Source: DAOWGG01 sp965369815 (lineage in GTDB: Bacteria > Patescibacteriota > Gracilibacteria > UM-FILTER-43-11). From it: a stretch of DNA of 13,228 nt. Where the stretch lies: assembly GCA_965369815.1 (NCBI GenBank), contig CBDUQS010000035.1:1-13228 (forward strand). The letters are read 5' to 3'. The notes under the pieces are model-generated. The model was not told the DNA's origin. It worked only from the letters and a program-made list of their open reading frames with translations, and searched no databases. A program made the translations under genes and the position numbers. Shown here one piece after another: positions 5,364 through 11,716 of the stretch (within the stretch, counting starts at the first letter, position 1; each line of letters begins with the position of its first letter).

Positions 5364-6302
5364 ATGTTGTACAAGTGGGACATCGTTGGACATGCGAATC
5401 AACTCGATCAAATTGAGAGAGAGATCAAAGAAGATAACTTGAGTCATGCTTATTTATTCTCTGGAACGAAGCAGAGCGGTAAATTCAGCATTGCCAAGGT
5501 ATTATCCATGATTCTTCAGTGCCCCAATAATTTTTGCCGCACCTGTAAAGATTGTGAATCAATCAAGGCAGGCTCTCATCCAGATACCATTGTAATGGAG
5601 GATGATGGGGTTTCAATTAAAATCGACGACGTTCGTGAGTTGGTTCGCAAAACAAACCTAACCAGCCAAGGGAAATACCGCATTGTAGTGATTGAAAACA
5701 TAGAAAGAATGCCGACAGAAGCACAGAATTCATTCCTAAAAACGCTCGAAGAGCCTTCCGGTAAAACCATTTTTCTACTAACCACCAGTCAGCTCGACCA
5801 AGTCCTATTAACCATTCAATCCAGAGTCCGTCATTATCATTTTTCAACAGTGGATGACAATATTTTAGCCGATTATTTACAAAAGACATTTGGGCAACGG
5901 GCTGAAATGACCGAGGTGGTGACAATGGCACAAGGGCGCCCGGGTCTCGCGATATCTCTACTGAAAGATTCAGAGGCCTTTAGTTATCAAAAAGGGCTTT
6001 ATCATCAAATTGAAACCTTTTTAAAAAAGAACGATTTATCACAAAAATTCTCATTTGTAGAAGGGATTGAAAAAGATTCAGAAAAAATTGAAATTTTTCT
6101 AGATGCTTTCACTCGTTATTTAAGAAAATTGATTTTTGATTTTACTCATCAAAAAGATCATCCGCTTAAAAAGCGTTTCAGTTTGAAAGAGATTGTGAAT
6201 TTGTTTGATGTTTTAGAAAAAACTCGCTATTTTATAAAGCGCAATGTCAACAAAAGGCTAGCCTTAGAAAATTTGTTGATTCAAACCGAAAAACAAAAAT
6301 AA
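5364..6302 (+). CDS. holB: DNA polymerase III subunit delta' (clamp loader)
   Basis: This 312-aa AAA+ clamp-loader subunit helps the tau/gamma complex open the sliding clamp. The N-terminus 'WDIVGH...LSHAYLFSG' is typical. The P-loop region is GTKQSGKF (residues 34-41), where the usual Ser/Thr after Lys is Phe. A four-cysteine zinc module follows (C53, C58, C61, C64). The Walker B position reads 'VVIENIERM', then 'AQNSFLKTLEEPS' (120-132) and the arginine-finger motif as SRV (153-155) in place of SRC. The degenerate ATP site and the retained SRx favour delta' over DnaX, and the length also fits delta'. The C-terminal third is the helical collar domain. It is the first gene of a plus-strand group with the TPR gene 73 bp downstream. 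Confidence 0.88.
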   Translation: MLYKWDIVGHANQLDQIEREIKEDNLSHAYLFSGTKQSGKFSIAKVLSMILQCPNNFCRTCKDCESIKAGSHPDTIVMEDDGVSIKIDDVRELVRKTNLTSQGKYRIVVIENIERMPTEAQNSFLKTLEEPSGKTIFLLTTSQLDQVLLTIQSRVRHYHFSTVDDNILADYLQKTFGQRAEMTEVVTMAQGRPGLAISLLKDSEAFSYQKGLYHQIETFLKKNDLSQKFSFVEGIEKDSEKIEIFLDAFTRYLRKLIFDFTHQKDHPLKKRFSLKEIVNLFDVLEKTRYFIKRNVNKRLALENLLIQTEKQK

Positions 6303-6310
6303 TTACAAAT

Positions 6311-6336
6311 GTTACAAAACCAACAAGTCTTGTAAC
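6311..6336. promoter_or_regulatory. Inverted repeat between holB and the TPR gene
   Basis: Arms GTTACAA (6311-6317) and TTGTAAC (6330-6336) pair over 7 bp. A second dyad, ACAAG-T-CTTGT (6323-6333), overlaps the right arm. No T tract follows, so an intrinsic terminator is unlikely. A protein-binding site before the TPR gene, or chance in an AT-rich spacer, are both possible. Confidence 0.35.
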
Positions 6337-6375
6337 AGAAAAACAGTTGTAGTTATTAATTTTTATAACCTGAAA

Positions 6376-7179
6376 ATGCCTCAGCTCTATATATTCATCA
6401 TCACGTTAGCCGCTATCACGATTATTATTTCTCGTCGAAGTCATATTTTTAGTCGAGATAAGCAATTAAAATTCCGAGAGGAGGTTTCAAAAAAAGTAGA
6501 TGAATTGCAGAAAGAACGCCAAGAGACAGAGCATCAGCGTTTTAAAGACATTCATTTAAATGAGCAGAAGAATAAAAAATACGATTTTTCACAATTTAAA
6601 TTAACTCTCAGAAAAGCCGATATGGCCATGGCAAAAGAGCAATGGAACGAGGCAAAGAAATGCTTGATTCAGTCATTAGCATTAACCCGAGATGAATTCC
6701 CTATTTCATTAAAGCTCGCAAAGGTTTATATGGAAAGTGGTGACTTGAAAAGATCTGAAGCGTTGTATAAAAGGCTTTTAGAAGTCGATAAAAATCAGCC
6801 TTCAATTTATGAAAATCTTGCTAAAATTTATTCTAAAAAGAAGCGCTATAAAGAAGCAATAGGAGCCTATGTTCAGTCGATTGAATTGAATTCGTCAAAC
6901 GACAAATCTTTAATCGGACTAGGAAATCTTTATCAAATGCTCATGCGTCACTCATTGGCGGCTGAATGCTTTAAACGAGCAGCAGAGTTAAAACCACGGG
7001 AGGTGCAGTATCTTTTCTTCTTAGCAGATGCATGCAGGGCAGCTGAAGATTATGAAAACGCTCTTTTTACTTACGAAAAAGTACTGACCGTAGAGCCATA
7101 TAACGAGAAAGCTCAAAATTCAGCACAGGACGTTCGAATGAAGATCAATGAAATGGAAAAAGCAATCGTGATCTCTTAA
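6376..7179 (+). CDS. Membrane-anchored TPR-repeat protein
   Basis: This 267-aa protein begins with a hydrophobic anchor (residues 2-19) followed by arginines, suggesting an N-out, C-in orientation. A highly charged, probably coiled-coil linker spans about 24-72. About five tetratricopeptide repeats fill residues 75-245, with the expected small and aromatic residues, for example 'AKVYMESGDLKRSEALYKRLLEVD', 'AKIYSKKKRYKEAIGAYVQSIELN' and 'LGNLYQMLMRHSLAAECFKRAAELKP'. TPR arrays are protein-binding scaffolds; the partner is not evident. The gene ends 27 bp before pyrF. The ATG at 6376 has an AT-rich leader with no Shine-Dalgarno sequence. Confidence 0.88.
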   Translation: MPQLYIFIITLAAITIIISRRSHIFSRDKQLKFREEVSKKVDELQKERQETEHQRFKDIHLNEQKNKKYDFSQFKLTLRKADMAMAKEQWNEAKKCLIQSLALTRDEFPISLKLAKVYMESGDLKRSEALYKRLLEVDKNQPSIYENLAKIYSKKKRYKEAIGAYVQSIELNSSNDKSLIGLGNLYQMLMRHSLAAECFKRAAELKPREVQYLFFLADACRAAEDYENALFTYEKVLTVEPYNEKAQNSAQDVRMKINEMEKAIVIS

Positions 7180-7206
7180 TTTAAAAAAAATTAATCAAAA
7201 AACACT

Positions 7207-8136
7207 ATGGAACATTTTGGTGATCGTTTGGCAAATAGAATTCAAAAACTTTCAAACCCCACGGTTGTTGGTTTAGACCCACGGTTAAGCCAAATTCCCC
7301 CTTTTATTAAAGAGGTGGCTATTAAAAAGCACGGAGGAGAAAATCTAGAGGCGGTTGCCGCAGCGATTATCATGTTCAATGTAGGGATTATTGAAGCCGT
7401 TGCCGATATTGTTCCTGCAGTAAAACCCCAAATTGCTTTTTATGAACAATACGGTCATGCGGGTTTATTTGCTTACGAACAAACCATTAAATACGCTCAG
7501 GAGAAAGGAATGATTGTCATCGGAGATGCAAAACGAAACGACATCAGTTCAACCGCCGAAGCCTACGCCAATGGTCATTTGGGTGAGGTGGATGTTTTTG
7601 GAAAGCCATTAACAACTATTAATGCAGATTCAATAACCGTAACCCCTTATTTAGGGTCCGATGGAATCACTCCATTCACTAAGGTTTGTCAGGAGCACGG
7701 GCGAGGAATCTTCGTTTTAGTCCGAACTTCCAATCCATCAGCCGACGAAATTCAGGGGCAGGTTGTTGGGGATCACCTTCTTGACGAAGAAGTGGCTTCT
7801 TTAGTTGAAGGTTGGGGTCGTGATTTGATTGGAGATACGGGATATTCATCCGTTGGAGCAGTAATAGGTGCGACTTACCCAGAAGAGGCTCACACACTTA
7901 GAAACTTAATGCCAAATCAAATTTTCCTTGTCCCCGGTTACGGCGCACAAGGGGGAGGTGCTGAAGACGTAAAGCCATGCTTCCACGACAACGGAACAGG
8001 GGCGATCGTTAATTCATCTCGCGGAATTATCTTCGCTTATCAGAAGGATGAAAAATGGAAAGATGAGCAGTATCACGAAGCCGCCCGCGAAGCCGCCTTG
8101 GCGATGAAGGAAGATTTAGGGAAATTATTCGGATAA
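7207..8136 (+). CDS. pyrF: Orotidine 5'-phosphate decarboxylase (type 2)
   Basis: PyrF decarboxylates orotidine 5'-phosphate to UMP, the last step of de novo pyrimidine synthesis, in the cytoplasm. The 309-aa length and motifs fit the longer type 2 subfamily. 'VVGLDPRLSQIP' (residues 20-31) contains the substrate-binding Asp. 'VKPQIAFYEQYG' (72-83) holds the first Lys. 'DAKRNDI' (107-113) carries the Asp-Lys-x-x-Asp catalytic array. 'DSITVTPYLGSDG' and 'VLVRTSNPS' follow, then the phosphate-gripping 'VPGYGAQGG' and 'IVNSSRGIIFAY' near the C-terminus. All key residues are present. It lies 27 bp after the TPR gene, so is probably co-transcribed; the two have no obvious shared role. Confidence 0.95.
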   Translation: MEHFGDRLANRIQKLSNPTVVGLDPRLSQIPPFIKEVAIKKHGGENLEAVAAAIIMFNVGIIEAVADIVPAVKPQIAFYEQYGHAGLFAYEQTIKYAQEKGMIVIGDAKRNDISSTAEAYANGHLGEVDVFGKPLTTINADSITVTPYLGSDGITPFTKVCQEHGRGIFVLVRTSNPSADEIQGQVVGDHLLDEEVASLVEGWGRDLIGDTGYSSVGAVIGATYPEEAHTLRNLMPNQIFLVPGYGAQGGGAEDVKPCFHDNGTGAIVNSSRGIIFAYQKDEKWKDEQYHEAAREAALAMKEDLGKLFG

Positions 8137-8139
8137 TAT

Positions 8140-8168
8140 TTGACATAAGTCATTAAAAAGCTTAGAAT
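8140..8168 (+). promoter_or_regulatory. Strong sigma70-type promoter
   Basis: A perfect -35 TTGACA (8140-8145) and TAGAAT (8163-8168, 5 of 6) are separated by exactly 17 bp. The start point would be near 8175, leaving a leader of about 17 bases. The -35 overlaps a dyad TGAC-ATAA-GTCA (8141-8152) that could be a repressor site. This is the best housekeeping promoter in the window. Confidence 0.78.
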
Positions 8169-8191
8169 CACCTCCATTTTAATTTTTTCCT

Positions 8192-8662
8192 ATGAATAAG
8201 CCCTCCATTCATACTTTATTTGGTCAATGTTTCGATGAACTTCGAAAACTCGACCAAGAACATTCACCTATTGATTCTCAAAACGACAAAATCTCTATGC
8301 TACGTCAAAGTATAGAAATTGTTTTAGATAAATTAGTAAGTTTAGTAAAAGCTGAAAGACAACAGGAAATCATAAACTGCCTTGGGAGTGATGCTTTGAA
8401 GAACGATGAAATTTGGGAATTAGTTAGTCAATTTTATAGTCAGATCGTTGAACTAAAAAAAGACGTACGTGCTCAATACGAAGAGTGTTTAGGCGGACTA
8501 ACGGACGATATTCCTGAGCTTACAAGAGCTAATCCTCACAAGATATCCGACTTAGCTGAAAAAGATTGGAACGAGGATGAGGTCGATGAATCAGAACAGA
8601 CTCCTCTCGATGACGAAGATGACGATGACGAAGGTGATGCTTGTGATGATATTGCATTGTAG
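8192..8662 (+). CDS. Hypothetical protein with acidic tail, 156 aa
   Basis: No family is recognised. Residues 1-110 are predicted helical, with alternating charged and hydrophobic segments (for example 'MLRQSIEIVLDKLVSLVKAE'). Residues 125-155 form a tail almost wholly of Asp and Glu, including a run of consecutive acidic residues, and end in a short hydrophobic DIAL sequence. There is no signal peptide or membrane segment. Acidic tails of this kind occur in nucleic-acid mimics, chaperone-like and RNA-polymerase-binding proteins, but nothing specific supports any of these. It has its own strong promoter, ends in TAG, and lies 63 bp before the sigma-factor gene, which has a separate promoter. 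Confidence 0.72.
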   Translation: MNKPSIHTLFGQCFDELRKLDQEHSPIDSQNDKISMLRQSIEIVLDKLVSLVKAERQQEIINCLGSDALKNDEIWELVSQFYSQIVELKKDVRAQYEECLGGLTDDIPELTRANPHKISDLAEKDWNEDEVDESEQTPLDDEDDDDEGDACDDIAL

Positions 8663-8667
8663 AATTG

Positions 8668-8694
8668 TGAAAGAAAATTCACTCAAATAACGTA
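8668..8694 (+). promoter_or_regulatory. ECF-type promoter of the sigma-factor gene
   Basis: TGAAAG (8668-8673) and CGTA (8691-8694) are separated by 17 bp, close to the TGAAAC-N16-CGTA pattern known for Bacillus ECF sigma W. The 12-mer GTGAAAGAAAAT at 8667-8678 recurs exactly at 10056-10067. CGTA overlaps a perfect TATAAT (8693-8698), so housekeeping transcription may also start here. Confidence 0.55.
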
Positions 8695-8725
8695 TAATAT
8701 AATGTGTATGCGCTAAGCTTTTTTC

Positions 8726-9322
8726 ATGAAACCGATTAAGTGCGATAAAAAATCCGATCAAAAGCTCGTTGAATTGACCCTGAAAAACACGGATTATTTT
8801 GAGTGCCTCATGGAGCGTTACGAGCAAAAATTGACCCGCTATTTAAGGCGTATTACCAACTTAGATCACGAAACCATTGAGGATTTGTTACAGGAAGTCT
8901 TTTTAAAAGTTTATAAAAATTTGAACGACTATAATTCCGATTTCTCCTTTAACAGTTGGATCTATCGCATTACACATAACGAAGCCATTAATTATATACG
9001 AAAACTCGATGTTCGCCCAAAAAGCGTTCAGCTCGACGCTGATGAGGGGGTTAATTTCCTCGATATCCTCCCAGACGACATTGATTTAAGAGACGATTAT
9101 GTAAAAAAAGAGCTCGCCCTCAAGGTTCGTGAGCTTATCTTCCAGCTCCCCGAAAAATATCGTTCTGTATTGGTTCTTAAATTTCTGGAAGAGAAAAGTT
9201 ACGAAGAAATCAGTGATATTTTACATATCCCCCCAGGAACTATTGCCACTCAAATCAATCGTGCCAAAGAACAATTTAAAAAGCTCGCTCAAAAAAACCA
9301 TCTTAATAAAACTCAAGTCTAA
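8726..9322 (+). CDS. ECF-type RNA polymerase sigma factor
   Basis: This 198-aa sigma-70 family protein has only regions 2 and 4, the ECF layout. Region 2 (about residues 26-95) includes 'DLLQEVFLKVYKNL' and the -10 recognition stretch 'FNSWIYRITHNEAINYIRK'. A short acidic linker (103-125) follows. Region 4 (about 130-190) has 'LPEKYRSVLVLKFLEEKSYEEIS' and a helix-turn-helix 'IPPGTIATQINRAKEQFKKL'. It redirects RNA polymerase to a specific promoter set. It is followed after 5 bp by a membrane protein, the usual arrangement for a sigma and its membrane regulator. Its own promoter resembles that of the secreted-protein gene at 10138, so positive autoregulation is likely. The inducing signal is unknown. 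Confidence 0.94.
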   Translation: MKPIKCDKKSDQKLVELTLKNTDYFECLMERYEQKLTRYLRRITNLDHETIEDLLQEVFLKVYKNLNDYNSDFSFNSWIYRITHNEAINYIRKLDVRPKSVQLDADEGVNFLDILPDDIDLRDDYVKKELALKVRELIFQLPEKYRSVLVLKFLEEKSYEEISDILHIPPGTIATQINRAKEQFKKLAQKNHLNKTQV

Positions 9323-9327
9323 TCATT

Positions 9328-10056
9328 ATGTCTAATTTATCCAAATCCATCATCGACAAAATCAAGAAGGAAAAGGTAAAGCCAACTCCAAAGTGGGTGT
9401 TCTTACTTAAATATTCTGTTGTATGGGGGTTATTTGTATCATCCGTTGTGTTCGGCAGTATTGCAATGAGTATTATCTTTTTCCAATATCGTGACGCAAC
9501 AGGGGAAATCTACAATCAAATGGGGGATGGAGTGGTTGAATTCACTCTTTTAGCATTGCCTTATTTTTGGATACTTTTAATGATCGGATTCTTACTATTG
9601 GCTCATTATCACTTTCATTTCACAAAAAAGGGTCATCGTTACAACGTATTTGCCATTATGGGACTGAGTCTAATCGTATCTTTGGTTTTGGGGTCTGCTT
9701 TGTATGCCAGCGGGTTTTCCGAAAAACTAGAAAACCTATTCCAAGAAATTCCCAATTACGAAAGGCTTCATATTGGGAAGCGAATGCTCTGGCAACGGCC
9801 AAATGCAGGTCGCTTAGCCGGAACTATTATGCAAATAGAGGGTGAAAAAATACTTATTTTACAGGATTTTCAACAAAATGTTTGGTGGGTGGAAACTCAA
9901 AATGCCAAAAGGCATCCTCAGGTAATCCTCCAAAAAGGGGAGCGTATCCGAGCTATGGGTGAGCGTTTAGAGGGGGGGCATTTTCGTGCAGACATAATTG
10001 GGCCATGGAGGAAAAGGCCTGGACGCTCTACAGGAATTCGGGAAATTTTTAAATAG
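9328..10056 (+). CDS. Three-TM membrane protein, candidate anti-sigma factor
   Basis: This 242-aa protein has a basic cytoplasmic N-terminus (residues 1-24) rich in Lys, then three hydrophobic helices at about 25-52, 72-94 and 106-127. A soluble C-terminal domain (about 128-242) follows. Within it, residues 162-226 look like a small beta barrel (alternating strands 'GTIMQIEGEKILILQD', 'WWVET', 'VILQKGERIRAMGER'), possibly an OB-like fold. I see no zinc-binding HxxxCxxC motif of classical ZAS anti-sigma factors. The anti-sigma role rests only on position: it starts 5 bp after the sigma gene and ends where the second ECF-like promoter begins. It could instead be a sensor or a regulated envelope protein. 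Confidence 0.85.
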   Translation: MSNLSKSIIDKIKKEKVKPTPKWVFLLKYSVVWGLFVSSVVFGSIAMSIIFFQYRDATGEIYNQMGDGVVEFTLLALPYFWILLMIGFLLLAHYHFHFTKKGHRYNVFAIMGLSLIVSLVLGSALYASGFSEKLENLFQEIPNYERLHIGKRMLWQRPNAGRLAGTIMQIEGEKILILQDFQQNVWWVETQNAKRHPQVILQKGERIRAMGERLEGGHFRADIIGPWRKRPGRSTGIREIFK

Positions 10057-10082
10057 TGAAAGAAAATATTTTTTTGGGCGTA
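10057..10082 (+). promoter_or_regulatory. ECF-type promoter of the secreted-protein gene
   Basis: TGAAAG (10057-10062) and CGTA (10079-10082) are separated by 16 bp. The element starts at the stop codon of the membrane-protein gene and shares the 12-mer GTGAAAGAAAAT with the sigma-gene promoter. No good sigma70 hexamers are seen here. The predicted leader is about 48 bases. Confidence 0.55.
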
Positions 10083-10137
10083 ATAAAAGGCGAGAGACGA
10101 TTAATCACCTCACCATTTTATTACTAATTGAGAAAAC

Positions 10138-10674
10138 ATGAATATTATAAAGAGACTCTTACCAGTCTGTCTAGCTACTTTTATTATCTTGGTCAGCGCA
10201 GCGGTTGTTTTTACTTCCGCCGATGAGCCCGACTCATCAAAATTGCAGCACCGCGAAACAGTGCAGTCTGCCCTAGAGAGTGGCGATTACAGCGCATGGG
10301 CAGCAGCCATTTCTGAAGGCGATCGTGAGCCAAAAATCCTTGAGTATATTAATGTTGACAATTTTGGACAATTTGTCGAAATGCATAATTTACGCCAACG
10401 CGCCAACGCGATTGCAGAGGAGCTTGGATTACCAAAAAGAAAAATGGGGAAGATAGGAAAGCGTGGCTTTAAGAACCATGGTCAACAAAAGCCTGAACTC
10501 ACCGATGAGCAAAAAGAAATCATGCAACAAGTAATTGAATTGAAAAAAGCGGGTGACTTCGAGGGGGCAAAAGCACTCTTTGAAGAATCTGGAATTGAAT
10601 GGGGTCCGAAATTCCATAAAGGATTTAAAAAAGGACAAGGTAAAAAACGAGGATTTTTCCAACCTCAAAACTAA
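10138..10674 (+). CDS. Small secreted protein, probable sigma target
   Basis: This 178-aa protein has a clear signal peptide: 'MNIIKRLLP', a hydrophobic core to about residue 25, and a likely cleavage near 'TSA-DEP' (27/28). The mature part is helical and charged, with an 'ALESGDYSAWAAAI' segment (residues 45-58), a 'NFGQFVEMHNLRQRANAIAEELGLP' segment, and a related 'IELKKAGDFEGAKALFEESGI' near residues 132-152. The C-terminus is very basic and Gly/Lys-rich. The arrangement recalls small periplasmic Spy/CpxP-like stress proteins, but I see no diagnostic LTxxQ pair beyond 'LTDEQK', so this is only a resemblance. It has its own ECF-like promoter and an intrinsic terminator 36 bp downstream. Confidence 0.82.
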   Translation: MNIIKRLLPVCLATFIILVSAAVVFTSADEPDSSKLQHRETVQSALESGDYSAWAAAISEGDREPKILEYINVDNFGQFVEMHNLRQRANAIAEELGLPKRKMGKIGKRGFKNHGQQKPELTDEQKEIMQQVIELKKAGDFEGAKALFEESGIEWGPKFHKGFKKGQGKKRGFFQPQN

Positions 10675-10709
10675 ACTTAGTAACTAGAAAGTTATAAAAG
10701 CGTCAAAGG

Positions 10710-10742
10710 CTCCCCATGGATTATCCAGGGGAGTTTTTGTTT
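10710..10742 (+). terminator. Intrinsic terminator after the secreted-protein gene
   Basis: Arms CTCCCC (10710-10715) and GGGGAG (10728-10733) continue with TGGAT/ATCCA after a single bulged A, and are followed by TTTTTGTTT. It ends the plus-strand cassette. Its T tract overlaps the stop codon of the convergent NYN gene. Confidence 0.9.
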
Positions 10743-11274
10743 ATGCCCCCTTCCTTTTTCGAACTGGCTTAGATTTAAACATTAAATCTCGATGAGCGGC
10801 AATATCCGTAAAGTCATCCGCCATTTCAATCAGCCCCGTATTGGTTGTTTTTTCAAAGGCCACCACTTCCACCAAGCATCCAAACGCTTGCTGAAGGTAA
10901 TTCACTACGGGTTTAAAGTCTCCATCACCAGAAATCAAAATAATCGAATCCACCTTCTGCCCCATCCGAATCGCATCCATTGCAATTCCTAAATCCCAAT
11001 CTCCCTTTTTCGCCCCCCCATAGAAAACCTGCAAATCCTTTTCCTTCACCTCAAGGCCAGCTGCATTGATGGCATCGAAGAAAAGAACCTCTTTCAGCTC
11101 AGGATCTGATTTGATCACATAAGCAATCGCTCGAACTAAAAGGCGGCCATAAGTAACATGCTTCAGTAGATTTTTGTAATTGATTTTTGCGTTGTGTAAA
11201 TTTTTCGCAGAATAGTAAATATTCTGAACATCCACCAATACGGCAATGCGCTGGTCGGGATTTCTTACAATCAT
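10741..11274 (-). CDS. NYN-domain (LabA/DUF88-type) putative ribonuclease
   Basis: This 177-aa PIN-like NYN domain protein is of the LabA/DUF88 group. The acidic-site residues are visible: D15 and N18 in 'VLVDVQNIYYSA', D92/D94 and D100 in 'KKGDWDLGIAMDA', and D117/D119 in 'LISGDGDF'. 'YGRLLVRAIAYV' and the 'VEVVAF' strand are also typical. NYN proteins are predicted metal-dependent RNA nucleases; the substrate here is unknown. The C-terminus is basic (KPVRKRKGA), which could help bind RNA. The frame is open up to 11328, but the ATG at 11274 starts just before the first domain strand and fits a -10 element at 11308-11303, so I prefer it. It appears to be a single-gene transcript. Confidence 0.92.
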   Translation of the reverse strand: MIVRNPDQRIAVLVDVQNIYYSAKNLHNAKINYKNLLKHVTYGRLLVRAIAYVIKSDPELKEVLFFDAINAAGLEVKEKDLQVFYGGAKKGDWDLGIAMDAIRMGQKVDSIILISGDGDFKPVVNYLQQAFGCLVEVVAFEKTTNTGLIEMADDFTDIAAHRDLMFKSKPVRKRKGA

Positions 11275-11302
11275 AATTTTTATTTTAGAATTTAACGGTA
11301 TC

Positions 11303-11311
11303 AGTGTAGCA
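11303..11311 (-). promoter_or_regulatory. Extended -10 promoter of the NYN gene
   Basis: The minus strand reads TGCTACACT (11311-11303), a TGn-extended -10. A weak -35 (GCTTGT, 11330-11325) lies about 16 bp upstream. The leader to the ATG at 11274 would be about 23 bases with no Shine-Dalgarno sequence. Confidence 0.45.
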
Positions 11312-11355
11312 CATCCTCCGTTTAACAAGCCTAGAAGATTTTATTTATATTTAAA

Positions 11356-11381
11356 AACCCCGCACGGTAAGGTGCGGGGTT
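11356..11381 (-). terminator. Intrinsic terminator of the surface-protein operon
   Basis: A 10-bp perfect stem AACCCCGCAC/GTGCGGGGTT has a 6-base loop (11366-11371). On the minus strand it is followed by a short T run (GGGGTTTTTAAAT). It lies 14 bp after the stop of the small exported protein and separates this operon from the NYN gene. Confidence 0.9.
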
Positions 11382-11395
11382 AATGGGCAACTTTA

Positions 11396-11698
11396 TTAAT
11401 TCAATTCGCTTGCCATCAATTGATAAAAGCGATAGTGCTTTACAGCGTCGCGAAGATCTTCAGGATTAAGAATACTAAAAAGTTCATTGTCCATTACAAA
11501 GCTTGCTGCATCAGCAGCCCAGCAAAGTACTTCAGTATTGGTGGTAAAATCACCGATTTCACAACTTGTACTTTGTGCCCGTACTTCCATATTAGGTTCA
11601 TTTGGAATATAGAAACCAAGCGAGAGCCCAAAGACAACAATTATTAGTGCCGCTGCCAATGATTGGTAAGAAAAAGTTTGTTTTTTCATTTGTTTCAT
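11396..11698 (-). CDS. Small exported protein with CWA-type C-terminal module
   Basis: This 100-aa protein has a basic N-terminus (MKQMKKQ), a hydrophobic segment at about residues 12-30, and a possible signal peptidase site at 'VRA-QS' (41/42); it could equally stay anchored. After a short Cys-containing linker (C46) comes a 46-residue module (55-100) starting 'TEVLCWAADA'. It matches the C-terminus of the large protein just upstream at 27 of 40 aligned positions, including 'LFSILN', 'ED-RDAVK-YR-YQL' and the Cys-Trp pair. It lies 18 bp after that gene and is almost certainly co-transcribed. I do not recognise the module as a named family. A shared anchoring, sorting or self-association role is inference. 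Confidence 0.85.
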   Translation of the reverse strand: MKQMKKQTFSYQSLAAALIIVVFGLSLGFYIPNEPNMEVRAQSTSCEIGDFTTNTEVLCWAADAASFVMDNELFSILNPEDLRDAVKHYRFYQLMASELN

Positions 11699-11716
11699 AT
11701 CGATTAGTTAATGGAA

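Noticed and set aside
6330..6359. TTGTAA with TATTAA as a promoter for the TPR gene
   Set aside because: Both hexamers are weak and such matches are expected by chance in this AT-rich spacer.
11275..11328. N-terminal extension of the NYN protein
   Set aside because: It would overlap the likely -10 element and adds residues outside the domain; the ATG at 11274 fits better.
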